64,000 nucleotides of DNA from Corynebacterium freiburgense (GCF_030408815.1 NZ_CP047355.1:930001-994000); one strand, 5' to 3'. Positions 25,463 through 34,776 are shown, numbered from the stretch's first letter. The notes: generated by a model not told the origin, from the letters alone. Program-made: numbers and translations.

Positions 25463-27088
25463 TTAACTCAGGCCATTTGTATCTTTGTACTGCTCTGCGG
25501 CGAAACCAGCAGCACGTTGAGGTGAGTACTTCCGGGGTTGACCAATGCTGCGAGAAGCATCGGGATCCACACCGAAGTCCGATCCGGGTGGTCCAACCAA
25601 TGAAAGGTTACCTTGCCACGGAATAATGGACATCAATAACGAGGCAAGCACAATGGCAAAGAGTACGCCCCAGCCATACCAGCCAAGTTGCGCTGCGCTA
25701 TAGCCTTCATATGGCTCATTAATCAAGGTAATAAGCTCTTGGATCAATGTATAGCCCAAAACAATTGTGGTGATATTTACTACGCAAATACGCCAAATAT
25801 TTCCAACTTTAAACGAAGAAACTGCATTTAAGTGGAGTGCAAATTCTTCAACTCGGCGGAGTACCCAGTCCACTACCACAACAGTAATCAGCGCAATTGC
25901 TACAATGCCGATCTGGTTGGTGAACTTATCCATAATGTCCAGTGTGACCAAGCTGGAGGTAGTAGAAAACAGTGCCAATGAAATCAGAGCCATAATCACG
26001 CCAACGCCAACGGCAGTATTTTTGCGTGGCTTGCCAAATTTATCCTTAGCAGCAGAAACTACTACTTCAAACAAGGAGAAGAGCGAAGTAAAACCAGCAA
26101 TGGTCAAACTACCAAAGAATAATGTGCCAAATACTGGCCCAAGTGGCATTTCATTAATAATCGCAGGGAATGCAATAAAGGCAAGACCGATACCGGAGCT
26201 GGCAACCTCATTAACTGCAACGCCTTGCTGGGTAGCCATAAAGCCCAATGCTGCAAACACACCGATACCCGCCAAAACTTCAAACGAGGAGTTTGCAAAT
26301 GCGGTCACCAGGCCAGTGCCAGTGAGGTTCGTGCGTGGCTTTAGGTAGGAAGAATAGGTCAGCATAATGCCAAAGCCCACAGAAAGTGAGAAGAAAATTT
26401 GGCCATATGCCGCTACCCATACACTCGGGTTGCTGAGCGTGCTCCATTCTGGAGTGAAAAATGCATTCAGGCCGGTTGCGGCGCCAGGCAGGAATAGTGC
26501 TTGAACTACGACGATAATAAACAGTACGGTTAGGATCGGCATAAAGATTTTGGAAACTTTGCCAATACCTTCATCAACACCCATGGCCAGCACCACAATC
26601 GCAAGGACCCAGACAAGCCCCAATGCAATAGCAATTTGGCCGACAATGCTAAAGGAAAATGTGGTTTCTGCATCAACCTGTAGAAAGTCGGCAAAGAAGT
26701 ATTCTTCTGGTTTTTCGCCCCAGGCGAGGTTGAATGATTTAACTGTATAGAGAGCCGCCCACGCAATCACCGCCGCATAGTAGATAGTAATAAAAAATGC
26801 GATACCCACTTGAACCCAGCCGATTGGCTCGGCCCAGGACTTAATGCGCCGGAATACCAGTGGTGCGGAACCGCGATAGCGGTGCCCAAGGGTGTAATCC
26901 AGAAATAGTAGCGGAATGCCTGCGGTGAGGAGCGCAACCATATAAGGGACAAGGAACGCGCCGCCGCCATTGTCATAGGCGACGTACGGGAAGCGCCAAA
27001 TATTTCCAAGGCCAACCGCTGAGCCAATCGCGGCTAGCAGGAATGCTATGCGGGTTGAAAATACTTCGCGGCGGGGTGATTCAGCCAT
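25463..27088 (-). CDS. metP: methionine/alanine importer, NSS family
   Basis: The protein has 541 residues and about 12 helices. It is a sodium-dependent symporter. The LeuT-fold signature FLLAAIGSAVGLGNIWRFP (helix 1, Na+ and substrate site) is intact, followed by FLVPYMVALLTAGIPLLFLDYTLG. With MetS it imports methionine and alanine in C. glutamicum. GGAAAGG precedes the ATG. No SAM riboswitch is seen in the leader. Confidence 0.9.
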   Translation of the reverse strand: MAESPRREVFSTRIAFLLAAIGSAVGLGNIWRFPYVAYDNGGGAFLVPYMVALLTAGIPLLFLDYTLGHRYRGSAPLVFRRIKSWAEPIGWVQVGIAFFITIYYAAVIAWAALYTVKSFNLAWGEKPEEYFFADFLQVDAETTFSFSIVGQIAIALGLVWVLAIVVLAMGVDEGIGKVSKIFMPILTVLFIIVVVQALFLPGAATGLNAFFTPEWSTLSNPSVWVAAYGQIFFSLSVGFGIMLTYSSYLKPRTNLTGTGLVTAFANSSFEVLAGIGVFAALGFMATQQGVAVNEVASSGIGLAFIAFPAIINEMPLGPVFGTLFFGSLTIAGFTSLFSLFEVVVSAAKDKFGKPRKNTAVGVGVIMALISLALFSTTSSLVTLDIMDKFTNQIGIVAIALITVVVVDWVLRRVEEFALHLNAVSSFKVGNIWRICVVNITTIVLGYTLIQELITLINEPYEGYSAAQLGWYGWGVLFAIVLASLLMSIIPWQGNLSLVGPPGSDFGVDPDASRSIGQPRKYSPQRAAGFAAEQYKDTNGLS

Positions 27089-27249
27089 GGCCGGCCTTTC
27101 CGTCGAGAGTGAAGGTCTTTCGATATTAGATGCGGGCAGGTGGCTTACAGAATGTCACTTTATTTGCTCAGCAAATTCTGAAGAACCGTCCCACTGTGTG
27201 GGCAAATATTAGCACAATGTTCCACATATTGGAATGTGGTCTGGGGATG

Positions 27250-29049
27250 CTACCGTCCTGATTCTTGTTTTCGCTGTTCATGTACCCAATCTGCATAGCC
27301 CTGCACTCCCGCCGGCAGGGTGGGAAATATTCGATGTACACCTATTTTTTCTGCAAAACCCGCGTCTAAAAACTGGCGATATGTTTCGCTTTTTACTCGT
27401 GCCATCGCAAATATGATCCCCCGGGACTCCAATTGCTTACGAAACTCATCTAAAGCATCAATCGCGGTTAAATCAATCTCTACATTCGCCTCAGCATTAA
27501 GCAAAAACCACCGCACCCGCGTTTGCGCGGCGTCGATAGCCGATGATGCGCGCGTAATAAAATCGTCAGCGTTTGCGAAAAACAGCGGCGAATCATAACG
27601 GTAAACAAGCAGCCCAGGTACTTGCTTTGTGACGTCGTAGTCCTCAACGTTATGCATGCCAGCTACACCCTCCACATACCCCAGGACCCCATCATTTGGT
27701 TTAGTAAGCCGACGCAGCAAATCAATAATGCTCAATGCAACCGCAATCGCAATGCCCTCCAAAACACCAAGCGAAACTACCGCAACTGTGGTTGAAGCGG
27801 CAAGAATCAGTTCACTTGTTCTAAAACGTGCGATTCGGAGCCATTCACTTGGCTGAATGAGCTTTACCGCCGCCACAATAACAATTGCCCCTAGCGTGGC
27901 CGCAGGAAAATGCGATAACGCTGGCGCTAATACAAATAGCGTCAAAAGCACCGTAAGTGCTGCAACCAGTGAATACACTTGCGTTTTTGCGTGCATTACC
28001 CGTGCAAGTACTGTACGACTACCACTCGAACTAACCGGGAAACCACCGGTAACGCCCGCGCCAAGATTGATCACCCCAAGCGCCAGACATTCTTGATTCG
28101 CATTAATACGCGGTTCATGGCGCTGCCGAAATGCCCGTGCGGTCAGCATATTATCCGAATACGCCACCACAGTAATACCAATCGCAGCATTAAATAGCGC
28201 CACAAATTGAATATCACCCAAGGGTGGAAAACCCAATCCAGGCAATCCCCGAGGCAAATCCCCAATTACCTTCACGCCCTGTTCATCCAAACCTGTGAGC
28301 CACACAATCAAAGTAGAACAAACAATCACAATTAACGGTGCAGGCCAGTATGGGAAAAACCGGAAAATTACAATCAATGCGACGATGCACCCAAGTGCCA
28401 ACCAGAAAGTAGGAGCATGAATCTCATCGAGGCGGTGCACTAAATCCCATGTTGCGGCAAGATCGTTACTACCTGATGCAGAAATCTTGGTAATGGTATC
28501 CAGCTGACTCAAAATCATGAGTACTGCGACTCCGGCCAGATAGCCAATTAATACCGGCTTAGAAAGAAATTCCGAAATAAATCCGAGCCGCGCGAGGAAC
28601 CCCACTAAAGACACAACCCCCACAGAAACTGCCAATAGTGCTGCTAATTGCGCAGTAAGCTCAGGGGAAGCATTAGGTCCAGCCAATGCCGCAATGCCAG
28701 CGGCAGTCATGAGTGAGGTTGTGGACTCAGGGCCCACAGAAATAGTTCGGGACGAACCGAAAATTGAATAAAGAATCAGCGGAACTATCGCCGCCCAAAG
28801 TCCAATTACCGGCGGCAATCCAGCAATCGTGGCGTACGCCATGACCTGCGGTACTAAGTAGGCAGCAACCGTAATTCCTGCCAAAACATCAAAACGCAAC
28901 CAGCCCCGCTGATACTTTCGCAATACTTGCATACCCGGAAATATTGACGAACGCTGCACATCAACCTGTGGGTTGGGCTCCCCACCATTCAATGAAGAAA
29001 TCAGGTCCTGAATTGGCCCAGGTGGACCCGAAGGCACACGGCTATTCAT
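27250..29049 (-). CDS. SulP family anion transporter with STAS domain
   Basis: The protein has 599 residues. The N-terminal part (residues about 50-430) has the SulP core with DVLAGITVAAYLVPQVMAYA, GPESTTSLMTAA, and NAAIGITVVAYSDNMLTARAF. The C-terminal STAS domain (about 465-585) contains VRWFLLNAEANVEIDLTAIDALDEF. SulP proteins carry sulfate, bicarbonate or other anions; the substrate cannot be told. It is divergent from ychF, with 47 bp between start codons and no clear Shine-Dalgarno. Confidence 0.9.
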   Translation of the reverse strand: MNSRVPSGPPGPIQDLISSLNGGEPNPQVDVQRSSIFPGMQVLRKYQRGWLRFDVLAGITVAAYLVPQVMAYATIAGLPPVIGLWAAIVPLILYSIFGSSRTISVGPESTTSLMTAAGIAALAGPNASPELTAQLAALLAVSVGVVSLVGFLARLGFISEFLSKPVLIGYLAGVAVLMILSQLDTITKISASGSNDLAATWDLVHRLDEIHAPTFWLALGCIVALIVIFRFFPYWPAPLIVIVCSTLIVWLTGLDEQGVKVIGDLPRGLPGLGFPPLGDIQFVALFNAAIGITVVAYSDNMLTARAFRQRHEPRINANQECLALGVINLGAGVTGGFPVSSSGSRTVLARVMHAKTQVYSLVAALTVLLTLFVLAPALSHFPAATLGAIVIVAAVKLIQPSEWLRIARFRTSELILAASTTVAVVSLGVLEGIAIAVALSIIDLLRRLTKPNDGVLGYVEGVAGMHNVEDYDVTKQVPGLLVYRYDSPLFFANADDFITRASSAIDAAQTRVRWFLLNAEANVEIDLTAIDALDEFRKQLESRGIIFAMARVKSETYRQFLDAGFAEKIGVHRIFPTLPAGVQGYADWVHEQRKQESGR

Positions 29050-29096
29050 AACTTGAGCTTAGTTGGAAAAAGGACTGGTTGATAGGATCAAATATC

Positions 29097-30182
29097 GTGA
29101 GCCTTACTCTTGGAATCGTAGGACTGCCCAATGTTGGCAAATCCACTCTATTTAATGCCCTAACCCGCAATGATGTTCTTGCCGCAAATTATCCCTTTGC
29201 GACGATCGAACCAAACGTTGGAATCGTAGAACTCCCAGACGAACGACTCAAGAAGCTCGCTGAAATATTCGGATCCGAACGAATCCTTCCGGCGACCGTT
29301 ACATTTGTGGATATTGCAGGCATAGTCAAAGGCGCTTCTGAAGGAAAAGGCCGAGGAAACGCATTCCTCTCCAATATTCGAGATGCTGACGCTATCTGCC
29401 AAGTAGTCCGCGCATTTGCAGACGAAAACATTATCCACGAACATGGCGAAGTAAACCCCAGTTCCGACATTGAAGTGATCAATACTGAATTAATCTTGGC
29501 TGATCTGCAAACCGTAGAAAAAGCACTTCCACGGTTGGAAAAGGAAGCGAAAAAAGACAAAGAACTTGTTGAAGTGGTTGCTGCCACCAAACAGGCTCTC
29601 GCCATCTTAGAGGACGGACGAACTCTGTACACCGCGGCACGAAACGGTGAAATAGACCTCGCACTCGTGCGCGAACTACACCTAATGACCGCAAAACCGT
29701 TCCTCTACGTTTTTAATTCTGATGAGGAAGTTTTGCTTGACGAAGACCGCAAGGCTGAACTCCGCAGCTTGGTGGCACCGGCTGACTGTGTCTTCCTTGA
29801 TGCCAAAACCGAAACCGAGTTGCTAGAACTCGACGAAGAAGAGGCTGCCGAACTCCTGGAATCAGTAGGTCAAACAGAACCCGGACTCCACTCCCTAGCT
29901 CACGCAGGTTTTGCAACACTCGGACTGCAGACTTACTTAACCGCAGGCCCGAAAGAAGCCCGCGCCTGGACTATCCACAAAGGTGATACTGCCCCCAAAG
30001 CTGCCGGAGTCATCCACACTGACTTTGAGCGAGGATTTATTAAAGCCGAGGTTGTTTCCTTTGACGACTTGGTCGCAGCCGGATCCATGGCTGAAGCCAA
30101 AGCCGCCGGAAAAGTCCGCCAAGAAGGCAAAGACTATGTAATGGCGGATGGGGATGTGGTGGAATTCAAGTTCAACGTATAA
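29097..30182 (+). CDS. ychF: redox-regulated ATPase/GTPase YchF
   Basis: The protein has 361 residues. It is an Obg-family nucleotidase that binds ribosomes and prefers ATP. G1 GLPNVGKSTLFNALT, G3 DIAGIVKGASEGKGRGN, the NQxE-type G4 and the C-terminal TGS domain (VIHTDFERGFIKAEVVSFDDL) are present. The GTG at 29097 is chosen as giving the family start SLTLGIVG. It is the last gene that follows the mycobacterial backbone order (Rv1112). Confidence 0.96.
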   Translation: MSLTLGIVGLPNVGKSTLFNALTRNDVLAANYPFATIEPNVGIVELPDERLKKLAEIFGSERILPATVTFVDIAGIVKGASEGKGRGNAFLSNIRDADAICQVVRAFADENIIHEHGEVNPSSDIEVINTELILADLQTVEKALPRLEKEAKKDKELVEVVAATKQALAILEDGRTLYTAARNGEIDLALVRELHLMTAKPFLYVFNSDEEVLLDEDRKAELRSLVAPADCVFLDAKTETELLELDEEEAAELLESVGQTEPGLHSLAHAGFATLGLQTYLTAGPKEARAWTIHKGDTAPKAAGVIHTDFERGFIKAEVVSFDDLVAAGSMAEAKAAGKVRQEGKDYVMADGDVVEFKFNV

Positions 30183-30209
30183 AAGTCCAAATAATTGCTA
30201 TGAGGTTGT

Positions 30210-30243
30210 GGGGCTATTCTCCGCGGGGATGGAGGATAGCCCC
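30210..30243 (+). terminator. ychF terminator
   Basis: A 13-bp stem with one G-U pair (GGGGCTATTCTCC / GGAGGATAGCCCC) and an 8-nt loop lies 28 bases after the stop codon. Confidence 0.7.
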
Positions 30244-30613
30244 ATTAAGTTGCGGCGTGTTTAAAGCGAATGCGTGTGCCGCTTAGCGGCCGTGTGAAAT
30301 CTGCCTGAGGCAGATTTGCATTGAGCGCTATCTTTCCCGCCTATGAACTGCGGAAACCTTCGAGCATATTGTGGGCAATGTCAGATCTGCCTTTTACAGC
30401 CCTGTAAGAGCAACATCTGCCTGTCCAATGGGCAAGCGGCCAGAAGAAAAACTCTTGTCCGATCCAAACTAATCCCTGAGATATTATCTACACAGTCTTC
30501 AAATATGTTTTCCCTCGTAGGTAGTTGGTTGTTCGTGGTCAATATCATGATCTAGGGTTAGCGGCTTCTTATTTAGGTGAGAATTATTTTGCCCCTATGT
30601 GCAAGGAGAAAAG
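30244..30613 (+). repeat. intergenic region with third copy of the inverted-end element
   Basis: AAATCTGCCT (30297-30306) is followed after one base by its complement AGGCAGATTT (30308-30317), a back-to-back junction of two element ends. The right element then runs 85 bp to AGATCTGCCT at 30383-30392. It shares length, ends and the GGGCAATGT.AGATCTGCC tail with the copies at 6630 and 19392. No gene is supported here. This is where the conserved backbone order ends. Confidence 0.65.
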
Positions 30614-32233
30614 ATGCCTCGGCGCCTTGTGTTGGCTTTGGTTGTAGCTCTTGGACTACAAGGCTGTTCGATACTTAATGGTCCAACCAGTGAACGGGTA
30701 TCGAGTTCAGATGCAGCGGTGTCTCAGCCGGAGATGTCGCCTATACCAGATGGGCCGAAAGCACCTGAGAATAGACCTCTTGCGGATCTGCATTCGGTAG
30801 ATAATGCGGCCGGAACCGCAAGGATTATCGAGGTAGATTTCGGAAATGTTTCAGCAGGCGAATTTCGTGCTCCACTGCGCGGACTTGTGATTACTCCTAC
30901 GCAAGCAAATGCGCCAACGCCGTTTGTGGTTGTTAGCCATTTGCGTGCCCCTAATTGTATGGATGATAGTTTTTCCTATCCTTGCGCGCCGGGTGTAAGC
31001 GAACTCCGATTTGATCGTGGAATGTCCTACTTGGGGGAACATTTGGCCGAACGAGGGTTTACGGTGGTAATTCCAGACCTAGGGGGTGTATTTATTGGCT
31101 CTGGAATTCAGGATCCTTACGATCAGAACACAATGTGGAAAAACGTTGTGGGGAGGTTTATTGAAGCACTAAAGGAGGATTCCGAGCATTCCGGGGTGAA
31201 AAACTTTGGGTTTGAGTTTCCGCAACCTGTAGATTTTGGGTCTGTAGGGTTGGTGTTGCATTCGCGTTCGGGGATGATGGTGCAACCGGCGATTGAATTA
31301 TTTGGTCAGGAAAGTATCAAATCTGTGTTTGCGTATGGTCCTTCATATGACACTTTTGAGCTAGATACTGTCACTGCTGCCCCCGCAGACATTCCATATT
31401 TGGCTGTGGTTGGGGAAGATGATCATGATGTAGGACCTTCGGCAAATTTGTGGATTGGGCACTATTTGTCGCAACCTCGTGCGACTTCGGCAGCTGTGGT
31501 TTCGCTTCCTGGTTTAGGGCACATGTTTGTGAATCGCGCGGCATCAGAGGCTGGAAAAGATGATCGAATTGGGTGTGAAGAGCGGGGCTGTTTGGATGCT
31601 GCCGAACATGAGCGGGTCATGTCGTCGCTGGCGTCTGATTGGCTTCAAGCAACTATGACCGGTGCAGATTCCGAATTGCCGGTGAGCTCGAATCAGCCGC
31701 TGCCCACTGAAGTTGCAGGTATTCCGGCCCGGTGGTTGGCGCATACGCAGAAAGCTGTAGCTCAAGTAACGGCGGAGGATTTTTATGGCGTGACGGAAGG
31801 GGCGTCGAAAATCTGTATTAACCCTGATCCAATGAACCCTACGCCAATCGAAAATGCGTGCGCTATGCCAGAGTTGGGGGTTGTTCAGATTCTTACTCCG
31901 GTGAATTACCTTATCGACGCCGCGGCCGATATTAATGTGTCCGGTGCTCGGGGAATGGCGGTGCATATGTCGCCTTCGGGGAGCTATAAAAGCCCAGGAA
32001 CAGCTGTAACGGTGGCATTGCAGTTGCAGGATGGTCGCGAGTTTAGCCATGAAATATCTGATCGGGATCCTGTTCTAATTAATCGGAATACGGTAGATGA
32101 AAATGGAACATATGTTTTGGGTACTGTGCGGGTGCCGTTGCCGGAGTGGGTAGGCGAGGGCGTGATAAGCAATCTGCGGATTACATCTGCTGGTGATCCG
32201 GTGGAATTGCGCGGTGTGGATTTCTGGGGTTAA
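30614..32233 (+). CDS. alpha/beta-hydrolase-like lipoprotein, copy 1
   Basis: The protein has 539 residues. The signal peptide ends in LQGC (Cys 18), so it is a lipoprotein. The middle is an alpha/beta-hydrolase fold: VVVSHLRAPNC, FTVVIPDLGGVF, the nucleophile elbow LHSRSG (Ser about 217), an acid candidate in VVGEDDHDVG and a His in LPGLGHMF. The C-terminal 150 residues (from INPDPMNP, ending RGVDFW) look beta-rich and are unassigned. AAGGAG precedes the ATG at 30614. It is paralogous to the protein at 43559-45187 through its whole length. The substrate is unknown; a surface esterase or lipase-like role is inferred. Confidence 0.75.
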   Translation: MPRRLVLALVVALGLQGCSILNGPTSERVSSSDAAVSQPEMSPIPDGPKAPENRPLADLHSVDNAAGTARIIEVDFGNVSAGEFRAPLRGLVITPTQANAPTPFVVVSHLRAPNCMDDSFSYPCAPGVSELRFDRGMSYLGEHLAERGFTVVIPDLGGVFIGSGIQDPYDQNTMWKNVVGRFIEALKEDSEHSGVKNFGFEFPQPVDFGSVGLVLHSRSGMMVQPAIELFGQESIKSVFAYGPSYDTFELDTVTAAPADIPYLAVVGEDDHDVGPSANLWIGHYLSQPRATSAAVVSLPGLGHMFVNRAASEAGKDDRIGCEERGCLDAAEHERVMSSLASDWLQATMTGADSELPVSSNQPLPTEVAGIPARWLAHTQKAVAQVTAEDFYGVTEGASKICINPDPMNPTPIENACAMPELGVVQILTPVNYLIDAAADINVSGARGMAVHMSPSGSYKSPGTAVTVALQLQDGREFSHEISDRDPVLINRNTVDENGTYVLGTVRVPLPEWVGEGVISNLRITSAGDPVELRGVDFWG

Positions 32234-32263
32234 TGCGAAATTATTTTCGAAATTGTAAGGAGA

Positions 32264-33227
32264 TTAGAGTTCGGAAGCGAGTTTTTGTAGGGTCGGCCAA
32301 AGCGAATCATGGCGGTGTTGTGATTCAGGTAGTACTGCGTCTTCGTAGAAGTACCACCAGAAATAGCCGCCACAAAAACGAGACCCTACTCGATGGTTGA
32401 GCTCATTATGCATGCCGTAATAGTAGGAAGCGACGCGTTGCTTTGCGGAAAGAGTGTTTTGGGTACGGATTCCGTCGCTGGAATTTTGGATGCCGATTTC
32501 TCCTATGCCGAGGAGCGCGTGAGGAAAAATCGACGCTAATACATGGAATGTATCGGCTAATTGGGCAGCAGTAGGTTGTTGTGGGGGATCACATGCAGTT
32601 TCATAGATTGAAAGAAAAACATAATCTGCGTGTGTAAGTTCTTCTGGGAGATTTTCGGCATAGGGGATGGTGGATTCCCAATCGTATTCGTAGCAATCGT
32701 GTGTTGACCAATAGTTCAATGTAAGTGCCGTGGGTTTTCCCGCGTTATGGATGATTCGATATGCTGCCACGGCTTGTTTATTTATGTGTTGAGGCGAGGT
32801 GCCGACCCACGAGCCATTAAGCTCATTACCTATTTCCCAGAGCGAAACCTTATCTCCAAAAGACTCCAGCATCGTTTGGGTTCTGTGTTGAATATCCGCC
32901 ACACTTAAGGTTGCCATTTCTTCGGAATCGGCGATTTGGACCATAATAAACGCGTATGGGGCAATCCGTTCGGCTGCGTCTTTATAGCTATCCAGATCAT
33001 TCTCAGCGTCTATCACCATCCGTACTGTGAGTTTTTTCGGGGCTGGCTTGTAAAAGCGAAATGGTCGTATCTAAATGCTCAATCGAAGTTAAAGTAATGC
33101 CGCGAATGGGGGGTTGAAGCGACGGTTTGTCTGGTGTGCTGGATAGGAAGTAGAACATTCCCACACCGGCTATACCTGCAAAAAGCACTATTACGCCGAT
33201 AAGTGCTAGAGCAAACTGCTTTCTCAC
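32264..33227 (-). pseudogene. glycoside-hydrolase-like membrane-anchored protein, frameshifted copy
   Basis: The N-terminal frame (33227 to about 33031) has a transmembrane anchor and PIRGITLTSIEHLDTT. The remainder continues in another frame from about 33030 to 32264. Compared with the intact paralogue at 34777-35730, one extra base lies beside a run of six A at 33031-33040. The distal part keeps the clan GH-A-like acids (WEIGNELNG and GIGEIGIQ). A single-base indel indicates a recent pseudogene; transcript slippage at the A-run could in principle restore it. Confidence 0.75.
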
Positions 33228-33304
33228 GGGCTAATTTTCCTTAATGTGTAGTGCTTTGGGTAGGGCATGGGTAATTTGGGGTTCGGATCAAAGAGAAAAA
33301 GAAT

Positions 33305-33703
33305 ATGATCGGGAATATGACCCTAAATAATGAACTTGTCCAGGTTGTGCAGCAACTCATTGACGCAGGTAGTAATTATCGGACCGAGGAATTATCCAAA
33401 CTTTACGCACCTGATCTGCAAAATATAATGGTGCAACCGGACCGCAAAACGATTGAGTTTGACTACGAACAGAGCCTAGAATTTTTCCGGGAGCGTAAAG
33501 CGTCTGGGACGGCACCAATTCTTGATGAGGCGGAGTTTTTAGTATCGCAGCAACAAGGCGATTTGGGGTTCGTTATTGTGGCACGTGCGCCAAAAAAACG
33601 TGCGAAATATCAGGTGATTGTCACACTAATGCTGCGGAAAACTGAGCAGGGTTTTTGGCAGATATTCCGGGAGCATTCTGTAATCACGGTAAAGCCAAAG
33701 TAA
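33305..33703 (+). CDS. NTF2-like / SnoaL-like small protein
   Basis: The protein has 132 residues (128 if the ATG at 33317 is used). A helical N-terminus (ELVQVVQQLIDAGSNYRTEELSKLYAPDL) leads to a beta-sheet part ending VTLMLRKTEQGFWQIFREHSVITV, the pattern of NTF2-like folds such as DUF4440. No catalytic residues can be named. It lies between a broken gene and the HAD gene; it has no equivalent beside the second hydrolase/HAD copy. Confidence 0.6.
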   Translation: MIGNMTLNNELVQVVQQLIDAGSNYRTEELSKLYAPDLQNIMVQPDRKTIEFDYEQSLEFFRERKASGTAPILDEAEFLVSQQQGDLGFVIVARAPKKRAKYQVIVTLMLRKTEQGFWQIFREHSVITVKPK

Positions 33704-33705
33704 TT

Positions 33706-34335
33706 TTATCCCAGTAAGGGAAGTAAATCCCTAAGGCTAGCGATGACCAATGCGCCCGGGGCGTCGTCAGGCAATGTTACAGAGGTGCCTGGTCGGACCA
33801 GCAATGCCGCGGCCATGCCGGCGGCGCGGGCTGCTTGGACGTCGATGGGACGGTCACCTACGCACAGTACTTCCGCAGGGTTAAGGCTGTGGCGCTCTAC
33901 AAGCAGTAAATTCATAGCTGGTGCGGGCTTACGTTCGACGCCGTCGGGGGCGCACACCATATCGTCAACTTCAAGCTCATGCGCACGAAGCAGATCTGTA
34001 GCACTTGTGCGGTCACGGTGAGTTGCTATGAAATTACATCCGCCGAGTTGTTGCACGCGCGCCATTACTTCGCGTGCTCCATCGGTGACCGGTGCTGGTT
34101 GATAGCGCCAGCGTTCCTTGAGTTTTGCGTAAGCATCTTCGAAAACAGAAGGATCAATATTTTGTTCGGAAGACAAGGTAGCAATCGCATGGCCAATTGA
34201 GCGCCGCGTCAATGAAGCGACATAGCGTAAATGCTCGGTAGAGGTATCGCCAAAGGCCGTTGTTGATAACACACCATCCACCTCAGGATAAGTGTTGAAA
34301 AGAGTACCGCCCATATCCCAAATAATGTGCTTCAT
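33706..34335 (-). CDS. HAD-family phosphatase, copy 1
   Basis: The protein has 209 residues. HAD motif I is IWDMGGTLFN (a Gly-Gly variant of DxDGT), motif II is in FIATHRDRTS, motif III Lys in VERKPAPAMN and motif IV CVGDRPIDVQAARAAG. The cap is helical, so the protein resembles phosphoglycolate phosphatase-type enzymes. It is strongly similar in full length to 45230-45859. Motif I reads D-M-G-G with Asp as nucleophile but lacks the usual second Asp. Its start abuts a half hairpin repeat. Confidence 0.8.
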   Translation of the reverse strand: MKHIIWDMGGTLFNTYPEVDGVLSTTAFGDTSTEHLRYVASLTRRSIGHAIATLSSEQNIDPSVFEDAYAKLKERWRYQPAPVTDGAREVMARVQQLGGCNFIATHRDRTSATDLLRAHELEVDDMVCAPDGVERKPAPAMNLLLVERHSLNPAEVLCVGDRPIDVQAARAAGMAAALLVRPGTSVTLPDDAPGALVIASLRDLLPLLG

Positions 34336-34351
34336 ACAACCATTGTGGCAG

Positions 34352-34521
34352 AAAAAAAATGGAATTTTGTGACACGATAGGTAGGGATCCTGTCACAGAT
34401 TCCACCAGAACAGGCCTGTTTTATGGAATCTGCGACAGATGCCTGGTGAATCATTGTGCATGATTTAATTTCTTGTCACAAAATCCATAAAAAACGCGGT
34501 ATCTTCGTGGAATCTGTGACA
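34352..34521 (-). repeat. hairpin repeat block, copy 3 (reverse orientation)
   Basis: A half hairpin (ATGGAATTTTGTGACA, ending 34374) lies next to the HAD start. It is followed by complete hairpins at 34391-34437 and 34474-34521. The linkers are the reverse complements of those in blocks 1 and 2 (ACGATAGGTAGGGATCC) and of block 4 (GATGCCTGGTGAATCATTGTGCA). The first arm of the outer hairpin is missing. Confidence 0.82.
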
Positions 34522-34551
34522 AACGCGGAAGCAGCGAGATGGTTCGCAGCT

Positions 34552-34617
34552 GGTAATAGCCAACAAGTGCGGAATCTGAGGAGGCAACTGGGAGGCCAGC
34601 GGGAAACACAAGGTGCT
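34552..34617 (-). pseudogene. LacI-gene fragment
   Basis: Forty consecutive bases (34552-34591) are identical to 36415-36454 inside the lacI-type gene, and similarity continues to 34617. It encodes FPAGLPVASSDSALVGYY in frame, with no surrounding LacI sequence. It is a leftover of duplication or recombination. Confidence 0.8.
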
Positions 34618-34621
34618 GCCT

Positions 34622-34776
34622 AGGGAGGTTGGAGGTGTTCCAGCCCACCGGTTTGTGCATACACATGGTCCTGTTGTTCAGATAAAGGAGCATCAAGAAA
34701 TCCGCATTCATTCTGCAGAATTGATGGGTGCGAATTTCTGGTGGAGCGCGAAATTATTTTTGAACTTAGGGGAAAA
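34622..34776 (-). other. intergenic vestige of a hydrolase-gene 3' end
   Basis: Sequence around 34723-34776 (TTTCTGG...GCGAAATTATTTTTGAA) resembles the last codons and downstream of the copy-1 hydrolase gene (32213-32263). It holds no open gene. Confidence 0.45.

Noticed and set aside
24160..26348. Plus-strand open frames opposite AI-2E and metP genes
   Set aside because: They are shadows of membrane-protein genes, rich in Thr/Pro/Lys as expected from reading hydrophobic codons in reverse.
26900..27249. SAM riboswitch or T-box before metP
   Set aside because: No conserved riboswitch core was recognised in the 160-bp gap, only short imperfect hairpins.
30343..30555. Small plus-strand open frame after ychF
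   Set aside because: It runs through the 85-bp repeat, with no ribosome-binding site or known similarity.
33003..33040. Programmed -1 frameshift in the glycoside-hydrolase-like gene
   Set aside because: The A6 run is not in phase for an A-AAA-AAC slip and the needed shift is +1; an indel is the simpler reading.
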